Assembly (NCBI GenBank): GCA_025362795.1
Contig: JANYFE010000088.1
Coordinates: forward strand, 1 to 32,947
Origin: Rhodobacterales bacterium
GTDB lineage: Bacteria; Pseudomonadota; Alphaproteobacteria; Rhodobacterales; Rhodobacteraceae
Direction of reading: 5' to 3'
DNA: 32,947 nt
Of the stretch, positions 7,472 through 15,588 are shown one piece after another (position 1 is the first letter of the stretch; every line of letters begins with the position of its first letter). A program made the translations under genes and the position numbers. The notes under the pieces were generated by a model. That model was not told the origin of the DNA and did no database searches. It saw nothing but the letters and a program-made list of their open reading frames with translations.

Positions 7472-7529
7472 GGGTGCGTGATTTTGCGGACCAGCCCGCT
7501 CCGCCAAACCATGCGTAAATCGCGCACCC
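7472..7529. repeat. Long imperfect inverted repeat with GTAGGGTGCG motif
   Basis: Bases 7472-7484 (GGGTGCGTGATTT) pair with 7517-7529 (AAATCGCGCACCC) with one mismatch, and inner bases TGCGGA/TCCGC extend the fold. The motif GTAGGGTGCGTG recurs at 7571-7583. It lies in the 229-bp spacer between the DMT permease start and the DUF188 gene end. It resembles dispersed intergenic hairpin elements, and its function is unknown. Confidence 0.5.
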
Positions 7530-7616
7530 GACGCTTGATGCTGCGCGCCCCAGACCCCCCCTCAAGGCCGGGTAGGGTGCGTGCCGCCACTTACCTTTCG
7601 AGTGCCAAAAGAGTGC

Positions 7617-7632
7617 GGTGTGAAATCACACC
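7617..7632. terminator. Short hairpin just past the DUF188 gene
   Basis: GGTGTG (7617-7622) pairs with CACACC (7627-7632) across the loop AAAT. It begins two bases after the stop of the DUF188 gene on the reverse strand and may end its transcript. There is no clear U-tract. Confidence 0.35.
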
Positions 7633-7633
7633 C

Positions 7634-8074
7634 CTACTTCGCCCGCATCACCCGATCCAGCACATCCAGAAACCGCGACCGGTCCGCCTTGGAATACAGC
7701 TTGCCGCCGCCCTGCCGGAACGGGTCGGCGCTGCGCAAATCCGCCATCAGATCCCGCGTCGCCAGCACCATGCCGATGTTGGCCCGCGTCAGTTCCTCGC
7801 CATTGTGCTTCAAAACCCGCGCCCCCGCCTCCACACACTTCGCGGCCAAGGGAATATCCCCTGTCACCACCACATCCCCGGCCCCACAACGTTCCGCGAT
7901 CCACTTGTCGGCCTCATCCGGCCCATCCGCGACAAAGACCGATTGCACCAGCGGATTGGCCGATGGCCGGATACCGCCATTCGACACCAGCACCATCGCC
8001 ACGCCCAACCGCGTTGCCACTCGCTCTGCCTCGGCCTTCACCGGGCAGGCATCGGCATCGATGTACAGGGTCAT
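7634..8074 (-). CDS. YaiI/YqxD family protein (DUF188)
   Basis: The protein has 146 residues, the usual family length. It begins [15 protein letters not shown], the conserved DADACPV motif of DUF188 proteins, which have a PIN-like/nuclease-related fold. Further family blocks are [26 protein letters not shown], and the end segment [21 protein letters not shown]. Conserved acidic residues (D6, D8, and those in GPDEAD and TGDIPLA) suggest a metal site. The biological role is not established. It is flanked on both sides by hairpin elements and appears to be a single-gene unit. Confidence 0.92.
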   Translation of the reverse strand: MTLYIDADACPVKAEAERVATRLGVAMVLVSNGGIRPSANPLVQSVFVADGPDEADKWIAERCGAGDVVVTGDIPLAAKCVEAGARVLKHNGEELTRANIGMVLATRDLMADLRSADPFRQGGGKLYSKADRSRFLDVLDRVMRAK

Positions 8075-8119
8075 GTCCGCCCTCGGCAGTCTGGCATCAC
8101 CTTGTGCTTACCTTTTTGC

Positions 8120-8176
8120 AAATACTCCCGCCGGAGGCTCTTGGCGCAGGCCAAAGACGCTCCGCGGGGAGTATTT
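8120..8176. repeat. Dispersed palindromic element, copy A (long cruciform form)
   Basis: AAATACTCCCGCCGGAG (8120-8136) and CTCCGCGGGGAGTATTT (8160-8176) are inverted arms with two central mismatches. An inner CTTGGC/GCCAAAG stem is nested between them. The AAATACTCC edge is shared with the elements at 9063, 15466, 28221 and 32908. It sits between the DUF188 start and the end of the formylglutathione hydrolase gene and could terminate the latter on the reverse strand. Confidence 0.7.
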
Positions 8177-8206
8177 TCGCAAGGGCAATTGGTAAGGCTG
8201 GCCCGA

Positions 8207-9037
8207 TCACGCAAACAACGCCCCGGCATGAAAGGCGATATGCTCCTCCATGAAGGTGCTCACGAAGAAATAGCTGTGATCATAGCCCTTCTGCATCCGG
8301 AACGTGCCCGCCTGCCGCCGCTCCACCATCGCCGCAGCCAGTGCTTCGGGTTGCAGCAGTTCCAAAAAGCGGTCCGCCGTGCCCTGATCAATCAGCATCG
8401 GCCCGTCAAAGCCGCGCTTTTTCATCAACAGGCTGGCGTCATAGGCCGCCCACGGCTCCTCATCTACCCCCAGATAGGCGGTGAACTGCTTGCGACCCCA
8501 CAGCGATTTGGTCGGCTGACAGATCGGCGCAAAGGCCGAAACCGACCGGAACCGCCCCGGCAGGCTCATCGCCATCGTCAAGGCACCGTGGCCGCCCATC
8601 GAATGGCCGGTGATCGACTGCGCCGCCTCGGCCACCGGAAAGCTGTCGAACAACAGGCCCGGCAACTCGTCGGTGATATAGGACCACATCTGGTAATGCG
8701 CGGCCCAGGGCAGGTCCAGCGCATCAATGTAAAATCCCGCCCCCTGCCCCAGATCGTAATCCTCGTCGTCACTGGCCTGCGCACCGCGCGGGCTGGTGTC
8801 GGGGAACACCACCGCAATCCCCGCTTCTGACGCCCATCTTTGCGCCCCCGATTTCACCATCGCATTCTCATGCGTGCAGGTCAGCCCAGACAGAAACCAC
8901 AACAGCGGCACCGGCCCATCCTCGGCCTCTTCCGGCAGGAACAGCCCGAACGTCATGTCACACTGACAGACCTCCGAAGTATGGGCATACACGCCCTGCA
9001 CCCCGCCAAACGCCCGGTTTTCACTGATCGTCTTCAT
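8207..9037 (-). CDS. fghA: S-formylglutathione hydrolase
   Basis: The protein has 276 residues, the family length. It hydrolyses S-formylglutathione to formate and glutathione, the last thiol-dependent step of formaldehyde detoxification. The start is ATG at 9037 (MKTISENRAFGG) with AGGAGC upstream; the longer frame to 9109 runs through a repeat element and is not used. The alpha/beta-hydrolase triad is visible: Ser146 in GHSMGGHGA, Asp222 in GTADRF, and His254 in YDHSYFF. The oxyanion region is FLSGLTCTHEN. The partner formaldehyde dehydrogenase (adhC/flhA type) is not adjacent. The gene follows the nitroreductase gene on the same strand, but a palindromic element between them may separate the transcripts. 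Confidence 0.95.
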   Translation of the reverse strand: MKTISENRAFGGVQGVYAHTSEVCQCDMTFGLFLPEEAEDGPVPLLWFLSGLTCTHENAMVKSGAQRWASEAGIAVVFPDTSPRGAQASDDEDYDLGQGAGFYIDALDLPWAAHYQMWSYITDELPGLLFDSFPVAEAAQSITGHSMGGHGALTMAMSLPGRFRSVSAFAPICQPTKSLWGRKQFTAYLGVDEEPWAAYDASLLMKKRGFDGPMLIDQGTADRFLELLQPEALAAAMVERRQAGTFRMQKGYDHSYFFVSTFMEEHIAFHAGALFA

Positions 9038-9062
9038 CGCTGCTCCTGCATCATCTGTCCCT

Positions 9063-9100
9063 GAATATCCCACAGGGGTGTGGGGGTGTGAAACCCCCAC
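9063..9100. repeat. Dispersed palindromic element, copy B
   Basis: The edge GAATATCCCACAGGGG is followed by an 8-bp hairpin GTGGGGGT-GTGAA-ACCCCCAC (9080-9087 with 9093-9100). The loop GTGAA and closing T-A pair are identical in copies C and D. It lies eleven bases past the nitroreductase stop and before the fghA start, so a terminator role is plausible. Confidence 0.75.
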
Positions 9101-9110
9101 CGACCTCAAT

Positions 9111-9797
9111 TCAGCGAAACACCGTCAAAATCTCGTTCAGCGGTTTCTTCCGCTTGGCCGCCGCCGGCACCGTCGCATCCACATTTGGATAGCCGACCGG
9201 CACGATCATCACCGCTTTTTCACTGGCCGGTCTCCCGCACATGTCCGGCAGGAATTTCATCGGATTCGGCGTATGCTCCAGACACACCAGCCCGGCATGA
9301 TGGATCGCGGTGATCAGCATCCCGGTCGCAATCCCCACACTTTCGGGCACATAGTAATTCTTGTAACGCACCCCATCCTGCGTCACGCCATAGCGCTGGG
9401 CAAAAACCACGATCAGCCACGGCGCGTCGGTCAGATGTGGCTTGTCCACCCCGGTGCCAATTGGCTCCAGCGCCGCCAGCCACTCATCCCCGCCACCACC
9501 TGCGTAAAAAGCCTGTTCCTCCTCCTCCGCCGCAGCCCGGATCCGCGCCTTCATGTCCGGGTTGGCAATCGCGGCAAAGAACCACGGCTGGTGATTGGCC
9601 CCGCTCGGCGCAAGTCCCGCCGCCTGAATGCACGCCGAAATTACCGCCTCCGGCACCGGACGACCAGAATACTGCCGCACCGAATGGCGCTTTGCCATAT
9701 GATCGCGGAACGCGACCGCCGATGCCAGCGGGTCCGCCACCTTCACCCGGTCGGGCAGCGGCAACGCCTGATACTGCACCTCGCCCTTGCGATACAT
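9111..9797 (-). CDS. Nitroreductase-family flavoprotein
   Basis: The protein has 228 residues. The start is ATG at 9797 (MYRKGEVQYQALPLP), which overlaps the mbfA stop by one base (TGATG), so its translation is coupled to mbfA. The FMN-binding signature RHSVRQYSGRPVP is at residues 37-49. Further blocks are the AAGLAPSGANHQPW motif, a substrate/flavin loop with KNYYVPESVGIATGMLI, and the C-terminal VGYPNVDATVP. The family reduces nitro groups, quinones or flavins, or dehalogenates aromatics, using NAD(P)H. The strict coupling to a membrane ferritin suggests, by inference, a reductase linked to iron release or to handling of oxidants. No substrate can be assigned. Confidence 0.9.
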   Translation of the reverse strand: MYRKGEVQYQALPLPDRVKVADPLASAVAFRDHMAKRHSVRQYSGRPVPEAVISACIQAAGLAPSGANHQPWFFAAIANPDMKARIRAAAEEEEQAFYAGGGGDEWLAALEPIGTGVDKPHLTDAPWLIVVFAQRYGVTQDGVRYKNYYVPESVGIATGMLITAIHHAGLVCLEHTPNPMKFLPDMCGRPASEKAVMIVPVGYPNVDATVPAAAKRKKPLNEILTVFR

Positions 9798-10774
9798 CAG
9801 CCGCCCCCGATCAGTGCCCCCGCCGCAAATACCAAAGCACCGCCCACCACGACCTGCAAGGCCGCCCGCAGGAACGGGGTTTCCATATAACGGTTCTGGA
9901 TCCACGCAATCGCCCACAATTCAAAGAACACCACGACCATCGCAAGGATCGTCGCCGTCCAGAAATCCGCGAGCAGATAGGGCAGTGCATGCCCCAATCC
10001 CCCCACCGCCGTCATCAACCCGCTGGCCAGCCCGCGCTTGTAAGGCGATCCCCGCCCCGACAGCACGCCGTCATCATGCGCCGCCTCGGTGAATCCCATC
10101 GAGATTCCGGCCCCCACCGCCGCAGCCAGGCCCACCAACAGCGTCGTGTGGCTGTCTTTTGTCGCAAAAGCGGTGGCAAAGATCGGCGCGAGGGTGGAAA
10201 CCGAACCATCCATCAACCCCGCCAAACCCGGCTGCACCCAGGTCAGGATGAACTGCCGCCGCGCGCCCGCATCTTCCTGGCCGCGCACGGCGGTCCCCAG
10301 ATGCTGCGCCTCCAGCGCCCCGGCGGTCGCCTCATGCCCGGCCTCCGCCGCGGCCAGATCGCCCAGCAACTTGCGCGTTGCCGCATCGGTGGTGCGGGCG
10401 GCGGCGGCGCGGTAAAATTTCTCGGCCTGCGCCTCCATCCCCGCCGCTTCCGACCGCATCCGGTCCAGCCCCAGGTTTTCGGTCAGCCAGACCGGGCGGC
10501 GGGCGTAGTATCCCGCCACATGGTCGCGCCGGATCAGCGGGATCACCTCGCCAAACCGCGCTCGGTGCAGGTCGATCAGGCGGTGGCGATGCTCGTCCTC
10601 CTCCACCGCCATGCCATCAAACACCGCCGCCGATGCCGGATAGTCCGCCCGCAGCCGATGGGCAAAGCTGCGGTAAATGCTGCCGTCGTCCTCCTCGGAC
10701 GAGATGGCCAGCGCCAGGACCTCCTGTTCACTCAGGTCGGCAAAGCGGCGACGGTGGGTAAAGCCAGCGATCAT
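9797..10774 (-). CDS. mbfA: Membrane-bound ferritin MbfA (ferritin-like + VIT domain)
   Basis: The protein has 325 residues. The N-terminal half (about 10-160) is a ferritin-like/rubrerythrin four-helix domain with the glutamate- and histidine-rich pattern ISSEEDDGSIYRSF...VEEDEHRHRLIDLH...AAEAGHEA. The C-terminal half is a VIT1/CCC1-type membrane domain with about five helices (GLAGLMDGSVSTLAPIFATAF, GAGISMGFTEAAHDD, then three more). In Rhizobiales such proteins export iron and protect against peroxide and acid. The start chosen is ATG at 10774, because GGAG lies six bases upstream of it; ATG 10780 abuts GGAG. A probable Irr-type iron box overlaps the promoter. It is co-transcribed with the nitroreductase. 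Confidence 0.92.
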   Translation of the reverse strand: MIAGFTHRRRFADLSEQEVLALAISSEEDDGSIYRSFAHRLRADYPASAAVFDGMAVEEDEHRHRLIDLHRARFGEVIPLIRRDHVAGYYARRPVWLTENLGLDRMRSEAAGMEAQAEKFYRAAAARTTDAATRKLLGDLAAAEAGHEATAGALEAQHLGTAVRGQEDAGARRQFILTWVQPGLAGLMDGSVSTLAPIFATAFATKDSHTTLLVGLAAAVGAGISMGFTEAAHDDGVLSGRGSPYKRGLASGLMTAVGGLGHALPYLLADFWTATILAMVVVFFELWAIAWIQNRYMETPFLRAALQVVVGGALVFAAGALIGGG

Positions 10775-10787
10775 GGTCATCTCCAGT

Positions 10788-10802
10788 TTGGAATGGTTCT
10801 AA
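10788..10802. promoter_or_regulatory. Probable iron-control element (Irr box) upstream of mbfA
   Basis: TTGGAATGGTTCTAA is a near-perfect inverted repeat that matches the TTAGAA-NNN-TTCTAA Irr/ICE consensus of alphaproteobacteria with one mismatch. It ends 13 bases upstream of the chosen mbfA start, a position where binding would block transcription. Irr represses mbfA under low iron in related bacteria. The match is read by eye and the consensus is from memory. Confidence 0.6.
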
Positions 10803-10926
10803 TATGATTTGCCGCTGCACAAAAGAAAACCCCCCAAGCGTTCTCTCACAAGCCAGCATTCCACAATCCAACCCGCGCCAAGCCCGCCGGCATGCCCCGC
10901 GGGCGTGACAAAACCCCTTGGTCTGA

Positions 10927-11850
10927 TCAAAGCTGGTCAGGCAGCGCGGCCGCCACCGCTCGCAATCCCGCCAGCCGCGCTGCCCGCGCCCGCACCTGTT
11001 GGCGCCACAGCGTGAACAGCCCCGCCGTCACCACGATCACCGCGCCGATCACCACATTGGGCCGCAACACCTCGTGGTAAATCGCCACCCCCAGCACCGC
11101 GATGAACACCAGTTGCAGATAGGTCAAAGGCTGCAACGCCGAAGCCTCCGCCAGATCATAGGCCCGGATCAGCAGCCAGTGCCCGGCGACCGAGGTGCAG
11201 CACAGCGCCAGCATCCAGCCCCAGTCCGCCCCGGTCATCGGTTGCCAGAACCACAGCCCCGGCAATGTCATGCCCAGCGCTCCCGCCACGCCGGTCCAGA
11301 AAAAACTGGTCTCGGTGTTGTCATCCCGCGCGACGAACCGGGTCGCCAGCACATAGACCGACCACAGAAAGGCGCAGGCCAACGGCACCAGCGACCAGAC
11401 GCTGAACACCGTACTGCCCGGGCTCAGGATGATCAGCACGCCTATGCCGCCCACTGCAATCGCTGCCCAGCGCCGCCAGCCGACCTTTTCGCCCAGAACC
11501 GGGCCAGACAGCGCCGCAATCAGCAGCGGCCCGCAGATCATCACCGCATGGGTCTGGATCAGGCCCAGCTTGGCAAACGACCAGCCCGACAGGCAGATTT
11601 GCACCACCACCAGCAAACCGCGAAACGCCTGCAAGGCCGGTCGTCTGGTCGCCAGCGCGGCCCGGATGCCCCCCGGTTTGCGGGCGGTCAGTGCCACGGC
11701 AAAGCTGCCAAAGAACCAGAACCGCAGCATCACCACCATCACCACCGGATAGTGCCCGGTCAAATGCCGCGTGATCACGTCTTGCAGCGAAAAAATCATC
11801 ATGATGACGATCATCAGCCATTGGCCGGTCCGGGTGTTCTGCTCGCTCAC
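10927..11850 (-). CDS. EamA/DMT-family permease (second of a coupled pair)
   Basis: The protein has 307 residues with about ten membrane helices in two EamA repeats. It starts at GTG 11850, which overlaps the stop of the preceding permease gene (GTGA). Conserved features are QDVITRHLTGHYPVVMVVMLRF at helices 1-2, VLGEKVGWRRWAAIAVGGIG at the repeat boundary, and LQPLTYLQLVFIAVLGVAIY in the second half. It closely resembles its upstream neighbour (shared SLQD/ACQD, PVVMVVM/NTLMVVM and GEK/GER-W-RWGA blocks), so the two arose by tandem duplication. Such pairs may work as heterodimers, which is inference. Substrate unknown. Confidence 0.9.
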   Translation of the reverse strand: MSEQNTRTGQWLMIVIMMIFSLQDVITRHLTGHYPVVMVVMLRFWFFGSFAVALTARKPGGIRAALATRRPALQAFRGLLVVVQICLSGWSFAKLGLIQTHAVMICGPLLIAALSGPVLGEKVGWRRWAAIAVGGIGVLIILSPGSTVFSVWSLVPLACAFLWSVYVLATRFVARDDNTETSFFWTGVAGALGMTLPGLWFWQPMTGADWGWMLALCCTSVAGHWLLIRAYDLAEASALQPLTYLQLVFIAVLGVAIYHEVLRPNVVIGAVIVVTAGLFTLWRQQVRARAARLAGLRAVAAALPDQL

Positions 11851-12740
11851 ACCAGCGGCCCTGGGTCAGCCACTGCCTTGCCCTCGGCCCGCGCCAGAAA
11901 CAGCGTGTAAAGGCCGGCCACCACCACAACCGCCGTGCCAATGACCACCTGCAACGCCAGCTGTTCGTGAAAGAACGTCAGGCCGATCATCGTGACAAAC
12001 ACAATCTGCAAATAGGCGAACGGCTGAACCGACGACGCCTCCGCCGCCTCATAGGTTTTCTGCATCAACCAGTTCGACAGCACCGACAACAACCCGTAGA
12101 TCAGCAAGAACACCCAGTCCCTCCCGCTGACTGCCTGCCAATGCGGCAGGCCGATCGCTGTCATCAACACCGCACCAATCACCGGCGGCCAGAAGAACGC
12201 CGCGAACCCCGGTTCGTCCCGCGTCGTCAGGCGGGTCAGAACGACATACAGCGCAAACATGAATGCCGAAGCCAGCGGCAGCAATGCGGGCCAGACAAAC
12301 ACCCCCGCCCCCGGCCGCAGGATGATCAGCACGCCAACACACCCCACCGCCACCGCACCCCAGCGTTGCCAGCTGATCCGCTCGCCCAACAACGGCCCCG
12401 ACAGCGCCACCACCACCAGCGGACAGACCGCAAACACCGCATGGCTCGCGATCAGCCCGATCATCGTATAGCCCCAGACGATGATTGAGATTTCGACCAC
12501 CAGCAGCACGGCGCGCAAAACATGCGCTGGCAGGCGCTTGGTCCGGATCGCCGCCCGCACACCCTCTGGCCGCTGCAGCGCCATTACCAGCACAAACGCG
12601 GCGAAAATCCAGTAGCGGACCATGACCACCATTAGCGTGTTGTAGTTCCCGGCCAGCAGCCGCGAAAACCCGTCCTGACAGGCAAAGACAAAAACCGTGG
12701 CAATCATCAGCCAGATGCCGCGCTTGGGGTTGCGGTTCAT
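11847..12740 (-). CDS. EamA/DMT-family permease (first of a coupled pair)
   Basis: The protein has 297 residues with about ten helices and two EamA repeats. The start is ATG at 12740 (MNRNPKRGIWLMIATVFVF), whose ATGA overlaps the mnmD stop. Key blocks are ACQDGFSRLLAGNYNTLMVV, LGERISWQRWGAVAVGCVG and VQPFAYLQIVFVTMIG. It lies between mnmD and a paralogous permease and is translationally coupled to both, so the three genes form one operon. A link between tRNA modification and transport is not obvious. It may simply be a shared transcript. Confidence 0.9.
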   Translation of the reverse strand: MNRNPKRGIWLMIATVFVFACQDGFSRLLAGNYNTLMVVMVRYWIFAAFVLVMALQRPEGVRAAIRTKRLPAHVLRAVLLVVEISIIVWGYTMIGLIASHAVFAVCPLVVVALSGPLLGERISWQRWGAVAVGCVGVLIILRPGAGVFVWPALLPLASAFMFALYVVLTRLTTRDEPGFAAFFWPPVIGAVLMTAIGLPHWQAVSGRDWVFLLIYGLLSVLSNWLMQKTYEAAEASSVQPFAYLQIVFVTMIGLTFFHEQLALQVVIGTAVVVVAGLYTLFLARAEGKAVADPGPLV

Positions 12741-13405
12741 GCCAGCCGCCCCGCCGTCATATGGCGCTTGCTGCCATGACCGGGCCGACGTTCCACTGCA
12801 AAACCCGCATCCGTCAGCGCCTGCCGCACATGCCCGGCCGCCGTATAGGTCGCAAAGGTCCCGCCCGGCGCGGTATGTCGGCCCACTTCCGCCATCAACT
12901 CCGCCGACCACAATTCCGGGTTCTTGGCGGGCGAGAATCCGTCCAGATACCAAGCATCCGCCCGCCCCTGCCACGCGGGCAAGGTCTGCCGCGCATCGCC
13001 GATGATCACCTCTGCCACCACATGCCCCAGATCCATCCGCCGGCCGCCCGCCGCCCATTGCGCCAGAAACGGTCCCGCCACCGCCAGCGCCTCGGGAAAC
13101 GCCTGCAAAGCCCGCGCGATACTGTCCGCCGCCAGCGGCCACGCCTCGAAACTCGTATAGCGCAGCACCCCCGGCCCGGCCCAGGCGATCACTGTCGCCA
13201 ACAGGTTCAACCCGGTGCCAAACCCCAGTTCCGCCACCTGAAACCCGTCACAAAACCGCCCGGGCAAACCATTGCCAGCCAGAAACACATGCCGCGTTTC
13301 CGCCAGCCCACCGGTGGCCGAGAAATACGGGTCATCGAACCGGGTCGACACCGGCACGATCCCATCGCGCCATTCCAGACCCACGCCCTGTTCGCCGCCC
13401 GACAT
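12737..13405 (-). CDS. mnmD: tRNA 5-methylaminomethyl-2-thiouridine methyltransferase MnmD
   Basis: The protein has 222 residues and corresponds to the N-terminal methyltransferase half of E. coli MnmC. It carries out the last step at wobble uridine 34: SAM-dependent methylation of nm5s2U to mnm5s2U. Visible motifs are the substrate-side FDDPYFSATGGLAETRHVFL, SAM motif VAELGFGTGLNLLA, and the catalytic-site motif WYLDGFSPAKNPELW. The C-terminus FAVERRPGHGSKRHMTAG fits the family. No FAD domain is attached; an MnmC2-like oxidoreductase gene is divergent from it across 48 bases. The ribosome binding site is weak (GGA about 13 bases upstream). Confidence 0.92.
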   Translation of the reverse strand: MSGGEQGVGLEWRDGIVPVSTRFDDPYFSATGGLAETRHVFLAGNGLPGRFCDGFQVAELGFGTGLNLLATVIAWAGPGVLRYTSFEAWPLAADSIARALQAFPEALAVAGPFLAQWAAGGRRMDLGHVVAEVIIGDARQTLPAWQGRADAWYLDGFSPAKNPELWSAELMAEVGRHTAPGGTFATYTAAGHVRQALTDAGFAVERRPGHGSKRHMTAGRLA

Positions 13406-13453
13406 TTCAATTAATCCAAGAACTCGCGCGGACCATGAGCAAGGGCAGGCGGA

Positions 13454-14488
13454 ATGGCAAGGGTCGATCTGACAGTGCGCGGCGGCGGCATCTTCGGCCT
13501 GTCGATCGCCTGGGAAGCGCTACAGCGCGGCGCCCGCGTCCGCCTGATCGAAAGCCATGCCATCGGTGCCGGCGCCAGCGGTGGCGTCGTCGGCGCCCTC
13601 GCCCCGCATGTCCCGGAAAACTGGAACCCGAAAAAGCAATTTCAACTGGAAAGCCTGCTTCTGGCCGCACCATTCTGGGCCACTGTCGCCGCCGTCTCCG
13701 GCCTGCCGACCGGTTATGCCCGCACCGGCCGCCTGCAACCCCTGGCCGACGTCGCCGCCGTCACACTGGCCCACAAACGCACTGAAACCGCCCGCGCCCT
13801 GTGGGCTGACAACGCCACTTGGCAGGTCATCCCCGCCACCAATGCCGCTTGGGAACCCCACAGCCCCACCGGCCACCTCGTCCATGATACCCTCAGCGCC
13901 CGCATCCACCCCGGCCTTGCCCTCGCCGCGCTGACCGCCGCGATCCGAACCAAGGCCGAAGTTCTGATCGGCGACGCGCCCGACGAAGGTACGGTGATCT
14001 GGGCGACCGGCACCAGCGGCCTGACAGAGCTGACCGCAGCGCTTGGCCACAAGATCGGCGACGGCGTCAAGGGACAGGCGTTGACCCTGCGCCACGACGC
14101 TCCCCATCTGCCGCAAATCCTCACCGACGGCCTCCACATCATTCCCCACGCCGATGGCACCACCGCCATAGGCTCCACCAACGAACACGCCTGGGCCGAC
14201 CCGACCAGCACCGACGCCCATCTCGACCTGCTGCTGCGAAAAGCCCGCGCCGCCCTGCCCGCGCTGCAACACGCCGAAGTCGTCACCCGCTGGGCCGCCC
14301 TGCGCCCGCGCGCCAAATCCCGCGCGCCCTTGCTGGACGCATGGCCTGACCGCCCCGGCCATTACATCGCCAACGGTGGCTTCAAGATCGGCTTCGGCAT
14401 GGCCCCGAAAGTGGCGCAAGTCATGGTCGATCTGGTGCTGAACGGCCATGACAGCATTCCGCAAGGCTTCCGCCTGACCGCATTGTAA
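13454..14488 (+). CDS. FAD-dependent oxidoreductase, MnmC C-terminal-domain-like
   Basis: The protein has 344 residues of the glycine oxidase/D-amino-acid oxidase fold. The FAD-binding Rossmann motif RGGGIFGLSIAWEA is at residues 9-22, with the acidic ribose-binding residue in RVRLIES. The next motif GAGASGGVVGALAPHVPENW matches the conserved start of the MnmC oxidoreductase domain. C-terminal hallmarks are ALRPRAKSRAPLLDAW and GHYIANGGFKIGFGMAPK. In E. coli this domain converts cmnm5s2U34 to nm5s2U34. Its location divergent from mnmD supports that role, so together they would rebuild MnmC as two proteins. An amino-acid oxidase function cannot be fully excluded. Confidence 0.8.
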   Translation: MARVDLTVRGGGIFGLSIAWEALQRGARVRLIESHAIGAGASGGVVGALAPHVPENWNPKKQFQLESLLLAAPFWATVAAVSGLPTGYARTGRLQPLADVAAVTLAHKRTETARALWADNATWQVIPATNAAWEPHSPTGHLVHDTLSARIHPGLALAALTAAIRTKAEVLIGDAPDEGTVIWATGTSGLTELTAALGHKIGDGVKGQALTLRHDAPHLPQILTDGLHIIPHADGTTAIGSTNEHAWADPTSTDAHLDLLLRKARAALPALQHAEVVTRWAALRPRAKSRAPLLDAWPDRPGHYIANGGFKIGFGMAPKVAQVMVDLVLNGHDSIPQGFRLTAL

Positions 14489-14647
14489 CCCCCATCAAAG
14501 CTGGCTAACCCGCTCTGGCAGCGCTATAGCTGCGACCCGCCATGCCGTTCATCATGCCCGCACAAGGCTTTCTTCACGACCGCAATGACGCCCTTGTGGC
14601 TGCAAGACCGGCCGACGCGGGCCAAACCGCCTGAACCGGAGTCTGCG

Positions 14648-15418
14648 ATGGACTATGTCATGGCCGGACTGTCCGCCCCCGCCTTCTGGGCCGCGATGGC
14701 CATCACCCTGTGCGCAGGCTTTGTCAAAGGCGCGGTGGGCTTTGCCATGCCGATGATCATGATCTCGGCCTTCTCGTCGTTCCTGCCACCCGAACTGGCC
14801 CTCGCCGGTCTGATCCTGCCAACCTTGATCACCAACCTGTCACAGGCCTTCCGCCACGGGGTCCAGCCGGCGTGGCGAACGACAAAAACCTACCATCGCA
14901 TCCTGATCGCCACGGTGATCTTCATCGTGATCTCGTCGCTGTTCGTCCATGTTATCCCGCAGCGCCTGTTCCTGCTGCTCTTGGGCGTCCCGATCACCGC
15001 CTTCGCCCTGTTGCAACTGGCCGGCATCAACCTCGCGCTGAAACTGGAACACCGCCACCGCGCGGAATGGCTGCTGGGTGCTGTCGGCGGACTGTACGGC
15101 GGCATCTCCGGCATCTGGGGCCCGCCGCTGCTGGTTTACCTGCTGTCGGTCAAGGCCGACAAGCTGGAAACGGTCCGCGTCCAGGGCGTCGTGTTTCTGA
15201 TCGGGGCGTTCGTTCTGTTTTTCGCCCACCTGCATTCCGGCGTGCTGACGCCGGCCACCATCGCCTTCTCCGCCGCCCTCACCATCCCCGCCCAGATCGG
15301 CCAAGTCGCAGGCACCCTCATTCAAGATCACCTCGACCAGACTCGCTTCCGGCGCTGGACCCAGATCCTGCTGGTCCTGACCGGCCTGAACCTCGCCCGC
15401 CGCGCCGTCGGCCTGTAA
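14648..15418 (+). CDS. TauE/SafE-family membrane exporter
   Basis: The protein has 256 residues and about eight hydrophobic helices. The start is ATG at 14648 (MDYVMAGLSAPAFW), because GGAG lies seven bases upstream; the frame opens earlier at 14585 without such a site. Family features are the repeated glycine-rich motifs FVKGAVGFAMPMIMISAFSS in the first half and GAVGGLYGGISGIWGPPLLV in the second, with QIGQVAGTL near the end. TauE/SafE proteins export sulfite, sulfoacetate or related organosulfur anions. The exact substrate is unknown and no sulfur-metabolism genes adjoin it. It converges on pckA with a palindromic element between. Confidence 0.88.
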   Translation: MDYVMAGLSAPAFWAAMAITLCAGFVKGAVGFAMPMIMISAFSSFLPPELALAGLILPTLITNLSQAFRHGVQPAWRTTKTYHRILIATVIFIVISSLFVHVIPQRLFLLLLGVPITAFALLQLAGINLALKLEHRHRAEWLLGAVGGLYGGISGIWGPPLLVYLLSVKADKLETVRVQGVVFLIGAFVLFFAHLHSGVLTPATIAFSAALTIPAQIGQVAGTLIQDHLDQTRFRRWTQILLVLTGLNLARRAVGL

Positions 15419-15465
15419 GTGCAGGACCGTTCCAATTTGACTAAAATTTCGCCTTACCTTTTCAG

Positions 15466-15503
15466 AAATACTCCACGGGGGTCCGGGGGTGTGAAACCCC
15501 CGG
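15466..15503. repeat. Dispersed palindromic element, copy C
   Basis: The edge AAATACTCCACGGGG is followed by hairpin CCGGGGGT-GTGAA-ACCCCCGG (15483-15490 with 15496-15503). It lies in the 170-bp spacer between the convergent TauE-like and pckA genes and may serve as a bidirectional terminator. Loop and closing pair are identical to copies B and D. Confidence 0.75.
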
Positions 15504-15567
15504 GGAAGTGGTTAACGAATTCCGAACGGAAATTCGCAACCCCTTGATTTCAGGGTATCTGATCATC

Positions 15568-15583
15568 TGTCCACATGTGGACA
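15568..15583. repeat. 16-bp perfect palindrome next to the pckA stop
   Basis: TGTCCACATGTGGACA is a perfect, loopless palindrome five bases past the pckA stop codon. A loopless palindrome makes a poor RNA hairpin but a good dimeric protein site. No promoter is evident nearby, so its role is unknown. Confidence 0.6.
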
Positions 15584-15588
15584 CCCGC

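Noticed and set aside
7454-8830. Forward 458-residue ORF across the DUF188 and formylglutathione hydrolase genes
   Set aside because: It is antisense to two clear genes, rich in Arg, His, Gln and Pro, without a ribosome binding site or family motif; a shadow of GC-rich codon bias.
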